From: Symbiodinium natans
Lineage: Eukaryota; Sar; Dinophyceae; Suessiales; Symbiodiniaceae
Length of the DNA: 64,000 bases
Assembly (NCBI GenBank): GCA_905221605.1
Contig: CAJNDS010000659.1
Location: forward strand, 1-64,000
Reading direction: 5' to 3'
Shown here one piece after another: positions 1-9,900 of this stretch. Made by a program: the position numbers and the translations under genes. A model generated the notes under the pieces. It was not told where the DNA came from. It did not search any database and saw nothing but the letters and a program-made list of their open reading frames with translations. Each line of letters opens with the position of its first letter. The first letter of the stretch is position 1.

Positions 1-2732
1 TCAACAGCACAGTGGTTAGTTACCTGTAAAGATGGAGGCCGGGAGTTTCCAGGAGCCTCCAAAACGGTCCGTTGGATGTGGTGGTGCCTTGGAGGTGGAT
101 CCGAGGCGCTTCGCATGTCCTCCACGGATTGGCACTCTTCGGCACAACTCTTCGGACAACTCTTTGAGGAATTGAGACGCTGAGATGACTCTTAAGACTA
201 CTCTTGCGACTTCTTGTGTGATTTTAGTGTGGAATGTTTTCGTTCAGGCCGAGCAAGTGGTCAAGATTGGAGGCCTCAACCCAAAAGGTCTTCAGCTCAG
301 CTGGACTTCTTGCTAAAACTCGGAAAAAGGACGAAAAAAAATGGAAAAAAAATGTTCCTTAAGGCGACGACGGTTGTCGGCACTGTGGGCCATTCCGGCG
401 GGTCTTTGACTTTCTGCTGCAATCCTTATGATAGATCAGAAAATATGATTGAACCAAAGCAAAATATTCCCAATCCGATTGATTGTTGGCCGATGGCGAA
501 ACCGATGCAAGCCCCTGAGACCTGACAAAACAACCAGTGAGGCCCAAGAGCAGAGGCATGTCATTGAGGAAGAATAATCTGAGAGCAGCGAGCACTCTGA
601 GGTTGCCGCAACCACCGCAGCTCCGCAGCGCGGGAGGCGGAGAAGCGGACCGCATGGCATTGATGTAGGGAATTTCAACAATTACTTAAATTGAAAATTG
701 ATATTTTGTCAATTTTTGTGAGATTATATTGAAAATACATATTTTCGAATTTTGTTTCCTATTCAATCCGTACGTACGTATTATTTATTCTATCCTTATT
801 GGAACCTTCTCCTTCTTTCGCAATTCCAAGACGCCCAATCATACAACACCCCCATTTCACCAAGAATCTCGAAAACAATGTCCAAAAGATAACGTTCACC
901 CATTGTATTCAATGATTATATCCTAATAATTCGAATTTCGCGAGCAACGTTTTGATCAAGTAGTCAAACCCTCGCATTCACCGCGAAGATAACCTTGAAT
1001 TACGATCTCAAGAAGTAAATGACTTCCTTTGTGTTCAACAAACCGCGGATGACATACATCAACGTCATACTTTACATTCATTCACTTATCACATGCAACA
1101 TTTTTATTCCTAAGGCCCACGCCCCAAATACGAAACCCCTACAGAATACAGGCCCTGCTGTTCTCTTTGACACGTGAAGTACCGATTACTTATTCGCATA
1201 TTTTGCGGCCAAAATGGAATTCCACACAAGGCTGAGCTCTCAAGCATGTTCTTCAGCTGGAAGCCGAGATATTTTGCAATAGGAAGCAATGAGAAAAGTT
1301 ATTTGCGTTGACATTGACGCTTCTGTCGATTCGAGATAAAGCAAACTTCAGTCGCTGTCCAATAACCCCCAAAATTCAGGAGAGGGAGAGTTCCAACCGC
1401 ACGCACGAAGCACTAAGAACACTCCCACACAAAGCCTGCGGCAAAACTGGCGGACACATGCAGTGAATTTCTCGGTCGAGTGCATGGGTGAAAGGGTACG
1501 TCATGACGCCTGCACTCTGAAGCGTTGCAAAATCTGCTGCCTCACCGCACTTCGCCAAGACCAGGTACATGAATTCTTGAGAGCTTGTAATTTTGATGGT
1601 GTGCCCACGGCAATGCCCAGATGGGCGGCTAGGAATTGCGCTCTGGCGCAATACTTGCAAACAGGATGGAGGCAAGAGGAAGGCCAAGGAAGTGAGACCA
1701 CAAGAGCCACTTGGCATGTGACTCACATGGCGGCGTGAAGGGCACGTTTGGCATCGGATGGCTCAGCCGTCCTGCGCAAAGCTCAGAGCTTACTGACTGT
1801 CAACTGTCCCACCACACAGACCGCACCGACAAGAATGCCTAGTGCTGGACCCCGAGCTTGGCATCTGCGCCTGCCGAAGTCTGAGGCTGTTGGCCATCCG
1901 CCGCAGCAAACTTTTTCCGGCCCTTGGAGGTCCATCAAACTGAGCAAGTTGCCCCAAGAGCTTGTGATTAGAGTCCAGATTGCTGGGCTGAGGATGTGGG
2001 CACTGGTGCAAATGCGAGGATGCGGGCACTGGGTGCAAATGCTTCTGAGGGAGGGCAAGCGAGGTCGCTGTGAAAAATTCACCTGTAGTGTTTGCCCAGT
2101 TGGTGCCATGTGGTGTTTGACTGTGCAGAGAGAAGCATGAGAGTTTTTCTGCTGCATGACTTGGCATGAGCATGTTTGGTTTTGCCCAAAGTCCCGAAAG
2201 CACGTTTGGGTTGACTGCGACGCATGTCTTGTCTTGTTGGCATGGCCTAGGATGAGTTTTGAAGCACTTGGAATTGCTTGAGAGCAATAGTGAAGAAGTG
2301 CGTGTCAGAACTCTGAGGTTCTGTCTTGCTGCAACTCACTCCGTGTCCCCGCCACTTCGTTCGTTGCTGTTGGACGAGTAGGATGGGAGGTGGAGGAGAC
2401 AGGATTAAAGGGAGGAGGAGTTGACAGGAGGCCTTGAGATAGGAAAGAATGGACGTGTAGGATGGGAGTAGGAGTGCAGAGTGGACTCTGAAGCTTCGCT
2501 GTTTTGCTGTTCGGAAGTGACCTGAAGTCCCCGAGGTGTAGACCAAAGCAGTTGCATTGTTCTTTTGCTTTACCTCCTTTGTAGAACAAAGTTGAGACGG
2601 AATTCGTAGCTTTTTGGAGCCCTTAGCTCTTGGAGAGAGCTTGCTGCAAGAACTGAAGCTTGCTGAACACTTTGGTGTTTGGCTCAAGTGCGAAGTGAAA
2701 AAGAGACAGCTGCGCGAGCTCTGCTTTTCACA
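1..2732 (+). other. Non-coding tract upstream of retroelement 1; right end is a putative 5' LTR
   Basis: I see no convincing gene here. The short open frames on both strands have no recognisable domain and overlap one another. About 660-1380 is AT-rich and low in coding character; about 1380-2732 is more balanced. The right end (…TTTTCACA, 2725-2732) ends in CA directly before a TGG-starting primer-site candidate, as an LTR would. The LTR start could not be fixed because no second copy is visible in the window. TTGGCATG words recur near 1710, 2160 and 2238, echoing the GCATG clusters inside the element. Confidence 0.4.
2677..2688 (+). promoter_or_regulatory. Spliced-leader-like relic (GTTTGGCTCAAG)
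   Basis: The sequence matches the last 11 bases of the conserved dinoflagellate spliced leader, which ends ATTTTGGCTCAAG. It lies 45 nt before the putative LTR end and 99 nt before the gag ATG. The same 12-mer occurs in the LTRs of the unrelated CCCH element family in this window. The reading as a relic of a trans-spliced leader copied back into DNA is an inference. Confidence 0.5.
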
Positions 2733-2744
2733 TGGTAGCGGAGC
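2733..2744 (+). other. Candidate primer binding site of retroelement 1
   Basis: TGGTAGCGGAGC begins with TGG, the complement of a tRNA 3' CCA, and follows directly after a CA dinucleotide as at a 5' LTR/PBS junction. It would pair with a tRNA ending GCUCCGCUACCA. That resembles initiator-Met tRNA 3' ends, but the species' tRNA is not in the window, so the identity is unproven. It lies 42 nt before the gag start. Confidence 0.45.
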
Positions 2745-2786
2745 ACTGAGAGTGACTCCAGCGCCTGTGTTAAGTACCTCCACGCC

Positions 2787-5700
2787 ATGGCGACTCCAGA
2801 GCAAGGCGGAAGTGTGCATGGAAGCCCACAGGGTTCTCCGGTGCACGGGACGTTGCCTCCTGAGCAAGTCCCAGTCCCTGACAACACTCCCGAGGAGGAA
2901 GCCTTGCTGTTTGGAACCGGTGAGAATCCGGTAGGACAGCAGCCGAACCCCTTTGCTGCCTTTGGAACTCAAGGAGTTCCGACCTCAACGCCAGCGACGA
3001 GTTCACAGCCAGTTACCGCTCCAGGTGGTGGCGCTGTTGGAGAAAGTTTGGTGGTTGAGATGCTGCGAGTGATGCAGCAGCAGCAGAGACAGCAGGAAGC
3101 CATGATGGACCAGTACCGGAAGCAGTTGGAACAGAACCAACAGCTTGTGGCAACCATGCTTCGTCGCATGGACAGCGAAGAGAAGAGGAGGAACGATGCC
3201 GAACTTGCAGCTGCTGAGGCTAAAGCCAAGGCGGAAGCCGCAAAGGCATCTGCACCGAGTGACCCGTTCCTCGCTGCGACTTCGTCCACAGGAGGTTCCC
3301 TTCCTTCTTCAAGCCCTAAGGATACTGGAAGTTCATCTGGTGGATACGTTTCCAACCGTGCCGACAAGTACCTTCCACAGCTGCCTGTCATAGCCCACCA
3401 GGAGATGGGTAGAGACAGAATGCGAGAGATTGAGGCCTGGCACGGCTTCCTGGAGACGATGAGTTCATGGTTGGCTTTGCAAGACGAGGCCTATGTGAAC
3501 GAGCTTCGCCTCTGCATCAGTGTCAAGGACGAGATCCGACAGGACCGTTTACCTCCTGACACTGCAGCTCGGTCAGCGAAGTTGTTTTACCTGCTTTCTC
3601 AGAGCTTGGCGAAGTGGGAGCGTGGTTTGGAGTTGCTTCGAAGCTGTAGCAAAAGGCAGAGCATGTCTGCTACTGGCTACGAGGCAGTTCGCACACTGCA
3701 CCTCAACTACTCCATTGTGTCTCGAATGGAAGCCGTCTACGTGAGAGACGGTTGCATGAAGTTGCATGCCCAGTGTTCGGGGCTCAAGAAGCCCATGGAC
3801 ATCATCAGACACTTGGAGGACGAAATCGCCAAGGCGGAGATCAAGTTGAGCAACTTCCCCGAGTTGAAGCTCTCCGAAGCAGATCGCTGTTCCATCCTGC
3901 TACAGGCCGTTTCGCATCCGGCAAGACAGTACGTGGCGCTGCACGGCAACGCCAACAGCTGGAGTGAGCTCACGAAGAGCCTCAAGTATTTCGAAGAACA
4001 GCTGAGGATGTGCGACGTGCCGACTGCAGCAAACCGTGGCATGGACGGCAAGCTTTGCGACCATTGCGTCAAGCATGGTCATGTGGCAAAGGATTGCTGG
4101 TCACGACAGCGTGAGGCTGGTGAGAAAGGCGGCAAGGGCGGCAAAGGAGAGTCGAAGAGTGGAAAGGGCGCCGGTGGCCCCAAAGGACAGAGGTCCCCCA
4201 CTCCGAAGGGAGCTCCTCGCTCTCCAACGCCGAAAGGAAAGCCCACCTCCAAGGGAGACAAGGGTACCAAAGGAAAGAAGGGCGAAGGCAAGGGCAAAGG
4301 AAAGAAGCAGAAAAAGAAGAACCGCGCTCGGGCTATGGGAGAACCAGAGTCCGAAGCGGAAGCAGAGCCAACACAGAGTGTGATGGCGATGCGCTTTGCC
4401 CAGCGAAGTCCTGAACTGAGCCTTTCTGAGTCGTCTGAGCGTAGGGTAGGTTTTTCACTCGACAAGCAACGATTGGGACGTGTTAGCAATTCGTTGACTG
4501 CAGGGGATGTAGAGCGCATCTGCGCCAGCTTCCAGCTAGAACCGAGGGACGTCTGGTTAGTGGATTCTGGAGCCACGTGTCATGTGGTTTCCTCGGAACA
4601 CCTCAGCGGATTCAGGGTGGTGAAGACTCATGAGAGAGAGGTCACTCTGTACAACGCTTCAGGGGGGAAGATCCCCGTGTCAGGCGTCGTCGACTTAGAG
4701 GTCGTCTTCGGTGATTGTAGCCTTCTTTTGACGGAGGTTCTCGTTGCGGAAGTTACGTTTAACGCCATTAGTCCCTGGGCGGCGGTGGAGAAAGGCTGGA
4801 GAACGTATCTCTACAAAACCGGGTCTAGGTTGTACAAAGGCAAACGCAACGTGAAACTCGTATCCGCTAATCGGGCTTGGTGGGCTTTGAGCGGGGGTCG
4901 CCGCCAGAAAGCGGGGAAAGGTCGTTCTCCACGCCAGCCTTCGGGCTCGGACATGGAAATAGACGCGATTACCTGCCTGCAGGACTCTGTTGTTAAGCCA
5001 CAGCCAGGACCGAGCATCCTCAAGAAAGCGACGACAGGAGGAAAGAAGGCGGAAGTCGAGAAGCCACAAGGAAGAGAGAGCGGTGATTGCCGGCATGCTT
5101 TGCTTGAGACTCCGTTTGCTTTCTTGTTGCGAGGGCTTAGAGCCGAAGTATCCCCGAAAGTGGTCCCTGAAGTTCCTCAAGAATGCACCGAAAACACCCC
5201 GATAGTGCCCGAGAACACCCTGAAAGTGCCCGAAATGCCCAAAGAAGTGCCCAAAGAACAGCCCAAACGAACCCCTCAACTCATTAGGAAGCCTGTTGAA
5301 AGGCCCGTGGCATGTTTTGCGGCATGTTTATTGGCATGTTTTGTGGCATGTTTATTGGCATGTGGTGCAGCATGTTTTTCGGCATGGTGTTTTGTGCATG
5401 AGGGTTTTATTTTAGAGAACGGCGTCTATACGCCATGCATTTTGGAAAGCGCTTTTTCGGCGCCCTCCCGTTTTGGACGGTTTGATCTCGAGACCGTGCC
5501 TGTTCCTGTAAGTGTTTTGAATGGGTGCGCATCTTGCAATGGGGCCTCTTGGGGGGCAATCCAGCGCTCCAAGGCGCTTTGCGGAGAGCCCGACGCCAGC
5601 CCGTTCTCCAACGGAAGAATTTTACCAAGAAGAGATGCGCGAGGCCGAGAATCAGGCCGAAGAGGTGGAGCGGATGGCAGCTGCAGAGGAGGAACAAAGA

Positions 5701-6935
5701 AGGGCTTTAAATGCCCCATTGGTTGCTCATGTTGCCACCGACGACGAGCCTCGGAGCGAGGAGCCACCGGTAGTCCTCGATGCTCTTCAAGTTGCTCGTA
5801 TGGTTCCAGACAACGAGGAAGAGGGCTTCGAGGAGGAAAGCGAATCGGATGCTTCTCCGTTGACGCTGGAGGAACAGAGGGCTTTGATGGACGAGGCCAT
5901 CACAAGGGCACGACGAATGTTGTGCGAGGTCTCTGTCTCTGTGGAGGCGGGGACGGAACCTCCTCCAAGTTTCAAGCCTCTGGAAACCGAGTCCTGGGGT
6001 ACTTGGACCGCTGGGCCGACTCGAAAAGAGTTATTCCTGAAGTGGGAGGCCGCTATCTATGCAGATGCTGGGCAGTACGAGGTGTGGGAAAGTCACCACA
6101 GGATGGGCGAACCCATCCCTTTGTGTCGGGACTGCTTAGGGCACCCGATCAATATGCTCAGCAAGGTGGCCCACGACCCCGACTACCTTCCCAAGTACTG
6201 CACCGGTGGGGTTTTGCCGGCAATGGACTTGGAGCCGGATCAGGTCGAGTGTGTCCCGGTTTGCCCTGGATACGTTTCGATGAATTCGTGCTCGTGGGCC
6301 CATGGAATTATACCCCCGGAACGGTGCTACATCCTCCAAGAGCCCAAAGATCTGGAAAGATACTTTGGTCCAAAACGCTTCGCGGAGGTAGAAATCCTCA
6401 CGACAGAGCTCTTGGATGCCCATTACAAGATTTTGGACGACCTCAACGAGGCCGAAAGTCTTCGAGGATTCGGTGTAACGGAGGGGATGGTGAACAAGGC
6501 CCTCGAAGAGGTGTCTTCTTCACTTACCAGTGGTGCCTCATTCCACCCTCATGTTCGGCCGAATTCCAATGTGCATACGCTCATTTACAAGTACCTACTT
6601 CGAGCAGCACGAGTGCTTCGTGTGCACAGCATTCACAGCCATCAGTACTACGACATCGAGGCTACCCTTTTGGAGCCACCAGATGGAGTACAAGGATGGC
6701 ACGTGGATGTGTGTTGGGATCTTCTGGGTCGACAGCTTCGAAGCAGGGCCCTAGACGCGACCTGCGCCACCACAGCTCGAAGAAGATCCTACCTCGGAAG
6801 AGGAAGAGGACGTCGATTCGTCCATCCTCAAGGAATACACCGAGCTGGGGTGGTACGTGCAGAAGGTGCTCGAGGAAATTCGTGGTGGAAATTTGGCGCC
6901 ATCTCCGAAGATCTACTTGGAAGGCCAAATGGTGA
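2787..6935 (+). CDS. Gag-protease polyprotein of copia-type element
   Basis: The frame opens at ATG 2787 in a good context (CACGCCATGG) and runs 1382 codons, but true coding probably ends near 5,300-5,520, where the next ORF takes over in the +1 frame. Residues about 1-200 are low-complexity Pro/Gln/Ala-rich. Residues about 200-410 form a helical capsid-like region. A zinc knuckle CX2CX4HX4C (CDHCVKHGHVAKDC) sits near 426-439, followed by a Lys/Gly-rich nucleic-acid-binding tail. The protease active site is DSG at 593-595 in WLVDSGATCHVV, typical of retroviral-type aspartyl proteases that release Gag and Pol products. A P/E/K-rich stretch and a 12-nt repeat coding ACxx tetrapeptides follow. 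The frame beyond 5521 looks like a shadow of the overlapping ORF. Confidence 0.8.
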   Translation: MATPEQGGSVHGSPQGSPVHGTLPPEQVPVPDNTPEEEALLFGTGENPVGQQPNPFAAFGTQGVPTSTPATSSQPVTAPGGGAVGESLVVEMLRVMQQQQRQQEAMMDQYRKQLEQNQQLVATMLRRMDSEEKRRNDAELAAAEAKAKAEAAKASAPSDPFLAATSSTGGSLPSSSPKDTGSSSGGYVSNRADKYLPQLPVIAHQEMGRDRMREIEAWHGFLETMSSWLALQDEAYVNELRLCISVKDEIRQDRLPPDTAARSAKLFYLLSQSLAKWERGLELLRSCSKRQSMSATGYEAVRTLHLNYSIVSRMEAVYVRDGCMKLHAQCSGLKKPMDIIRHLEDEIAKAEIKLSNFPELKLSEADRCSILLQAVSHPARQYVALHGNANSWSELTKSLKYFEEQLRMCDVPTAANRGMDGKLCDHCVKHGHVAKDCWSRQREAGEKGGKGGKGESKSGKGAGGPKGQRSPTPKGAPRSPTPKGKPTSKGDKGTKGKKGEGKGKGKKQKKKNRARAMGEPESEAEAEPTQSVMAMRFAQRSPELSLSESSERRVGFSLDKQRLGRVSNSLTAGDVERICASFQLEPRDVWLVDSGATCHVVSSEHLSGFRVVKTHEREVTLYNASGGKIPVSGVVDLEVVFGDCSLLLTEVLVAEVTFNAISPWAAVEKGWRTYLYKTGSRLYKGKRNVKLVSANRAWWALSGGRRQKAGKGRSPRQPSGSDMEIDAITCLQDSVVKPQPGPSILKKATTGGKKAEVEKPQGRESGDCRHALLETPFAFLLRGLRAEVSPKVVPEVPQECTENTPIVPENTLKVPEMPKEVPKEQPKRTPQLIRKPVERPVACFAACLLACFVACLLACGAACFSAWCFVHEGFILENGVYTPCILESAFSAPSRFGRFDLETVPVPVSVLNGCASCNGASWGAIQRSKALCGEPDASPFSNGRILPRRDARGRESGRRGGADGSCRGGTKKGFKCPIGCSCCHRRRASERGATGSPRCSSSCSYGSRQRGRGLRGGKRIGCFSVDAGGTEGFDGRGHHKGTTNVVRGLCLCGGGDGTSSKFQASGNRVLGYLDRWADSKRVIPEVGGRYLCRCWAVRGVGKSPQDGRTHPFVSGLLRAPDQYAQQGGPRPRLPSQVLHRWGFAGNGLGAGSGRVCPGLPWIRFDEFVLVGPWNYTPGTVLHPPRAQRSGKILWSKTLRGGRNPHDRALGCPLQDFGRPQRGRKSSRIRCNGGDGEQGPRRGVFFTYQWCLIPPSCSAEFQCAYAHLQVPTSSSTSASCAQHSQPSVLRHRGYPFGATRWSTRMARGCVLGSSGSTASKQGPRRDLRHHSSKKILPRKRKRTSIRPSSRNTPSWGGTCRRCSRKFVVEIWRHLRRSTWKAKW
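5309..5400 (+). repeat. 12-nt tandem repeat with CATG in every unit
   Basis: Six near-perfect 12-nt units of the form CATGTTTnnnGG, plus a partial seventh, give eight GCATG words in 92 nt. In the gag-pro frame they encode ACFA/ACLL-like tetrapeptides. The block sits just upstream of the change from the gag-pro frame to the next ORF. Related GCATG clusters recur at 7428-7488 and 7838-7863. Confidence 0.8.
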
Positions 6936-9900
6936 ATGCCCCCTCGACTCATGGAGGTACACAGAGGCCGGCGGAACCACCTTCACCGGCAATGGTGCCA
7001 CCGGAGCCGCCTTCACCATCGGGAGTTTTGGCTCCAACGGAACCACCATCACCCGCGGAATCCATGGTGCCACCTCTACCTCCACCAGTTCCTCGGTTCA
7101 AAATGCCTCAAAGGCCTCCACGTCCTTTGAGCGGAGAAGGGAACTATTCGGTGTGGGATCTCCTAAACACACCTGTGGAGCCTCCATCGCCAATGTCCCC
7201 GGTGCCCACGGAGGTATCGGATCGCGGCCGTTCCAGAAGCCCACGAAGGCTGCGACATTCGGATGTAGTAAGCGATGCAAGGGCCGCTATAAGCGAGGCC
7301 GAAGCCGCTCTTCGCTAAAAGCGAAAATGAGGCAATGCTCTTCCGTTGCGCCGCATCGTTGTTTTGCGCCCCGACAAGCAAAAAGAGAGCCGGCTCAGAC
7401 ACACAAGCAAGTAGGTCATTTTGAGTGGCATGAAAATTTGACATGTTGTGGCTTGAGCTTGGCATGTTTGACTTGTCGTGGCATGGAAACATTTTGGCTT
7501 GGAAACATTAGCCTTGAGGCCCCAGGAGTTAAAAGGCATCTAGTGGTAGGACCCCTAGGAGAAATTGGAGGTTCAAAGCCCCGAGTAAAAAGAACCTTGG
7601 TTGGGGTCGTTGTTTCGGGTCTTTGGAAATTGCTCGAAAAGTGTTTTCAGAGAGGCTCCAAGAGAGCACCTGAGATGAGTAAAATAAAGACCCGAAAAGG
7701 AGGAGGTTGGATTCGTATTCGCACCCGAAAATGCTTCAAGCGTGTTTGCGTAGAACGAATCTTGTTGGTTGGTAGAAAAAGCCCAAAAGCCCCAAATAAG
7801 GGAAAGCCCAAAACCTTAAAGTTGTTGGCTTGTTTGCGGCATGTTTGGCATGTTTTGGCATGGTGTCTTGACGTGGTATGCTGTGTGTTGAAGGGAAATG
7901 ATGAGAAAGTGCCGGAAGGAGGCTTAAAGCAGCCATTGACTGGGCATCTGCGGATGCTCAGAGGGCTGCCCCTTCCAGGAAGTGGCACAGGCTCTGATCC
8001 CTTGATCTTGGATCGTGATGATGTTGAACCGTCGTCTTCGTTAAACCAACCGAATCGTTCCCCACAAAACCCGGAACAACCTCTTGAAGCCCCAATTCCA
8101 CAAGGAGAGGAGATTGAAGAAAGGATCCCGTTGCGTAGCCACGCACTCCAGGTACATCGATCCCGAGGTCATTTTCCCTATGATGTGAACTGCGAAAGCT
8201 GCTGCTCTAGCAAAGGCAAAGTCCCAGCCAGGAGACTGAAGAGGCAGCTACAGAAGGAGAATCAAACCATTGGGGTCGATTTCTATTATTTTGGGAAACT
8301 GAGGGTTCTTCTTCTTGTACATGTTGCGTCCCGGTACTCAATGTCTATCCCCGCCATGGAACTACACGACCCGAACTTGTTATTCAATATCGATCGGTTT
8401 ATCCGCGAAATTGGATTGCACCAGAAGACTTTAACGTTTCGGTGCGACAACGAACAGGGTCTGATATCCATGTGCGAGAGGGTCGCGGCGCAGAGGCGCG
8501 AGAACCCTACGATGGTAGATGTTGTGCCAGGATACCGTCCGCAGTCTAAAGGTGCTGTGGAAAGGCAGGTCTCTGCAATGAAGCAGGGATTTTGGTCGAT
8601 ATGGCTCGACCTAGAGGCGGAAGTAAAGCGTCGACGACCTGCTGAAGAAGGTGGTGCCGCTTGGCAGTTACCTTTAGGTGGAATGTTGTGGCAGACTTGT
8701 TTGCTGTATGCTGCACGCAGTTTCAACTTGTGGAGCTTTGACAGCAACAATAGTACCACGGCAATAGACAGGTTGCACGAGGAAATAGTCCAAAGGACTA
8801 GGACGCTTCCCTTCGGCTGTTCTGCGCAGGCTAAAGTTGGCGGTTCCAAACGACATCTAGAAAAGTTCCGGGGAGCCAAGACGGTTAGAGTGAGCTATCT
8901 GGGCCCCGTCCATCCTAGAGGTGGAGGTGTGTATGGAACTGTCATTGGAGGAGATGGAGAGATCGAGGTCTTTCCAGCGTGTCGTGGGATCTTTGAACGG
9001 GACGAACCCACGTACGACAGCCCAACGTTGGAGCTGTTAGCTAAAGCTAATCCTCTTGTGCTTGACACGCAGGACCCCGAAAAGCCTTTGCTGTTTGAAC
9101 CGCCTGCAGAACCCATGGTTCCAAAAGAAGAAGAAATTGAAGCCCCAGAGGATGAAGAAATGCTTCCTGATTATGTCCCGGATTACGAGCCCACAGAAGT
9201 GGGATCTGAAGGTCATGAGGGGGTAGCAGGTGGCGATCTTCCTGAACCTGACATGGAGGACATGGAGATTGATTGGTTGACGGATCATTATCTTCAAAAG
9301 TTAGGTGAAGGACCTGACTGCCGCGCTGTGAGCAATCAAGCGGCGTCTTCCTTTGAGCTAAAGTTTGGAGGGAGTAGAATCTGTTGTCAGGTCCCCCAGC
9401 AAGCTGTGTCAGAGACCTCTGGTGAGCTGTTAGATCCCAAACTCCTCTATCTTTCCATGAAACTGGAACTAGAAGAATTGGAGTCTTTTAACGTAGGAGA
9501 AGTGGTGAGCGAGCGAGAAGCGTACAGACTTGCTAAGGAGAGCGGAAGAAGAGTTCTTTCGAGCCGTTGGGTCAATACGGTTAAGAAGCCTGGTCTTTAC
9601 CGCTCTAGACTTGTGGTCCGCGATTTTGCCGCTATGGGCGGCACAACGCTCGCTGAGGGGATCTATTCTCCTACCACCAGCCTGGAAGGGCTGCGGCTAC
9701 TACTTTCTGTTCTATGTAGAAAAGGGTCTGTGTTGTCCTGTGACGTGTCGGTAGCGTTTATGCACGCCGCTATTGCGCGGCCGGAGTTTGTGCAGCTTCC
9801 GAGTAACATAGGAAACGCAAAGACTGGCGAGAAGGTCTTCCTGAAACTGTTTCGTGCCATGAACGGGCTTCGAAGTGCCCCGCTTTCTTGGTACAAGGAG

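Noticed and set aside
1463-2972. Overlapping 90-240-codon frames on both strands before gag
   Set aside because: They lack domains, overlap each other, and the region behaves as LTR/leader.
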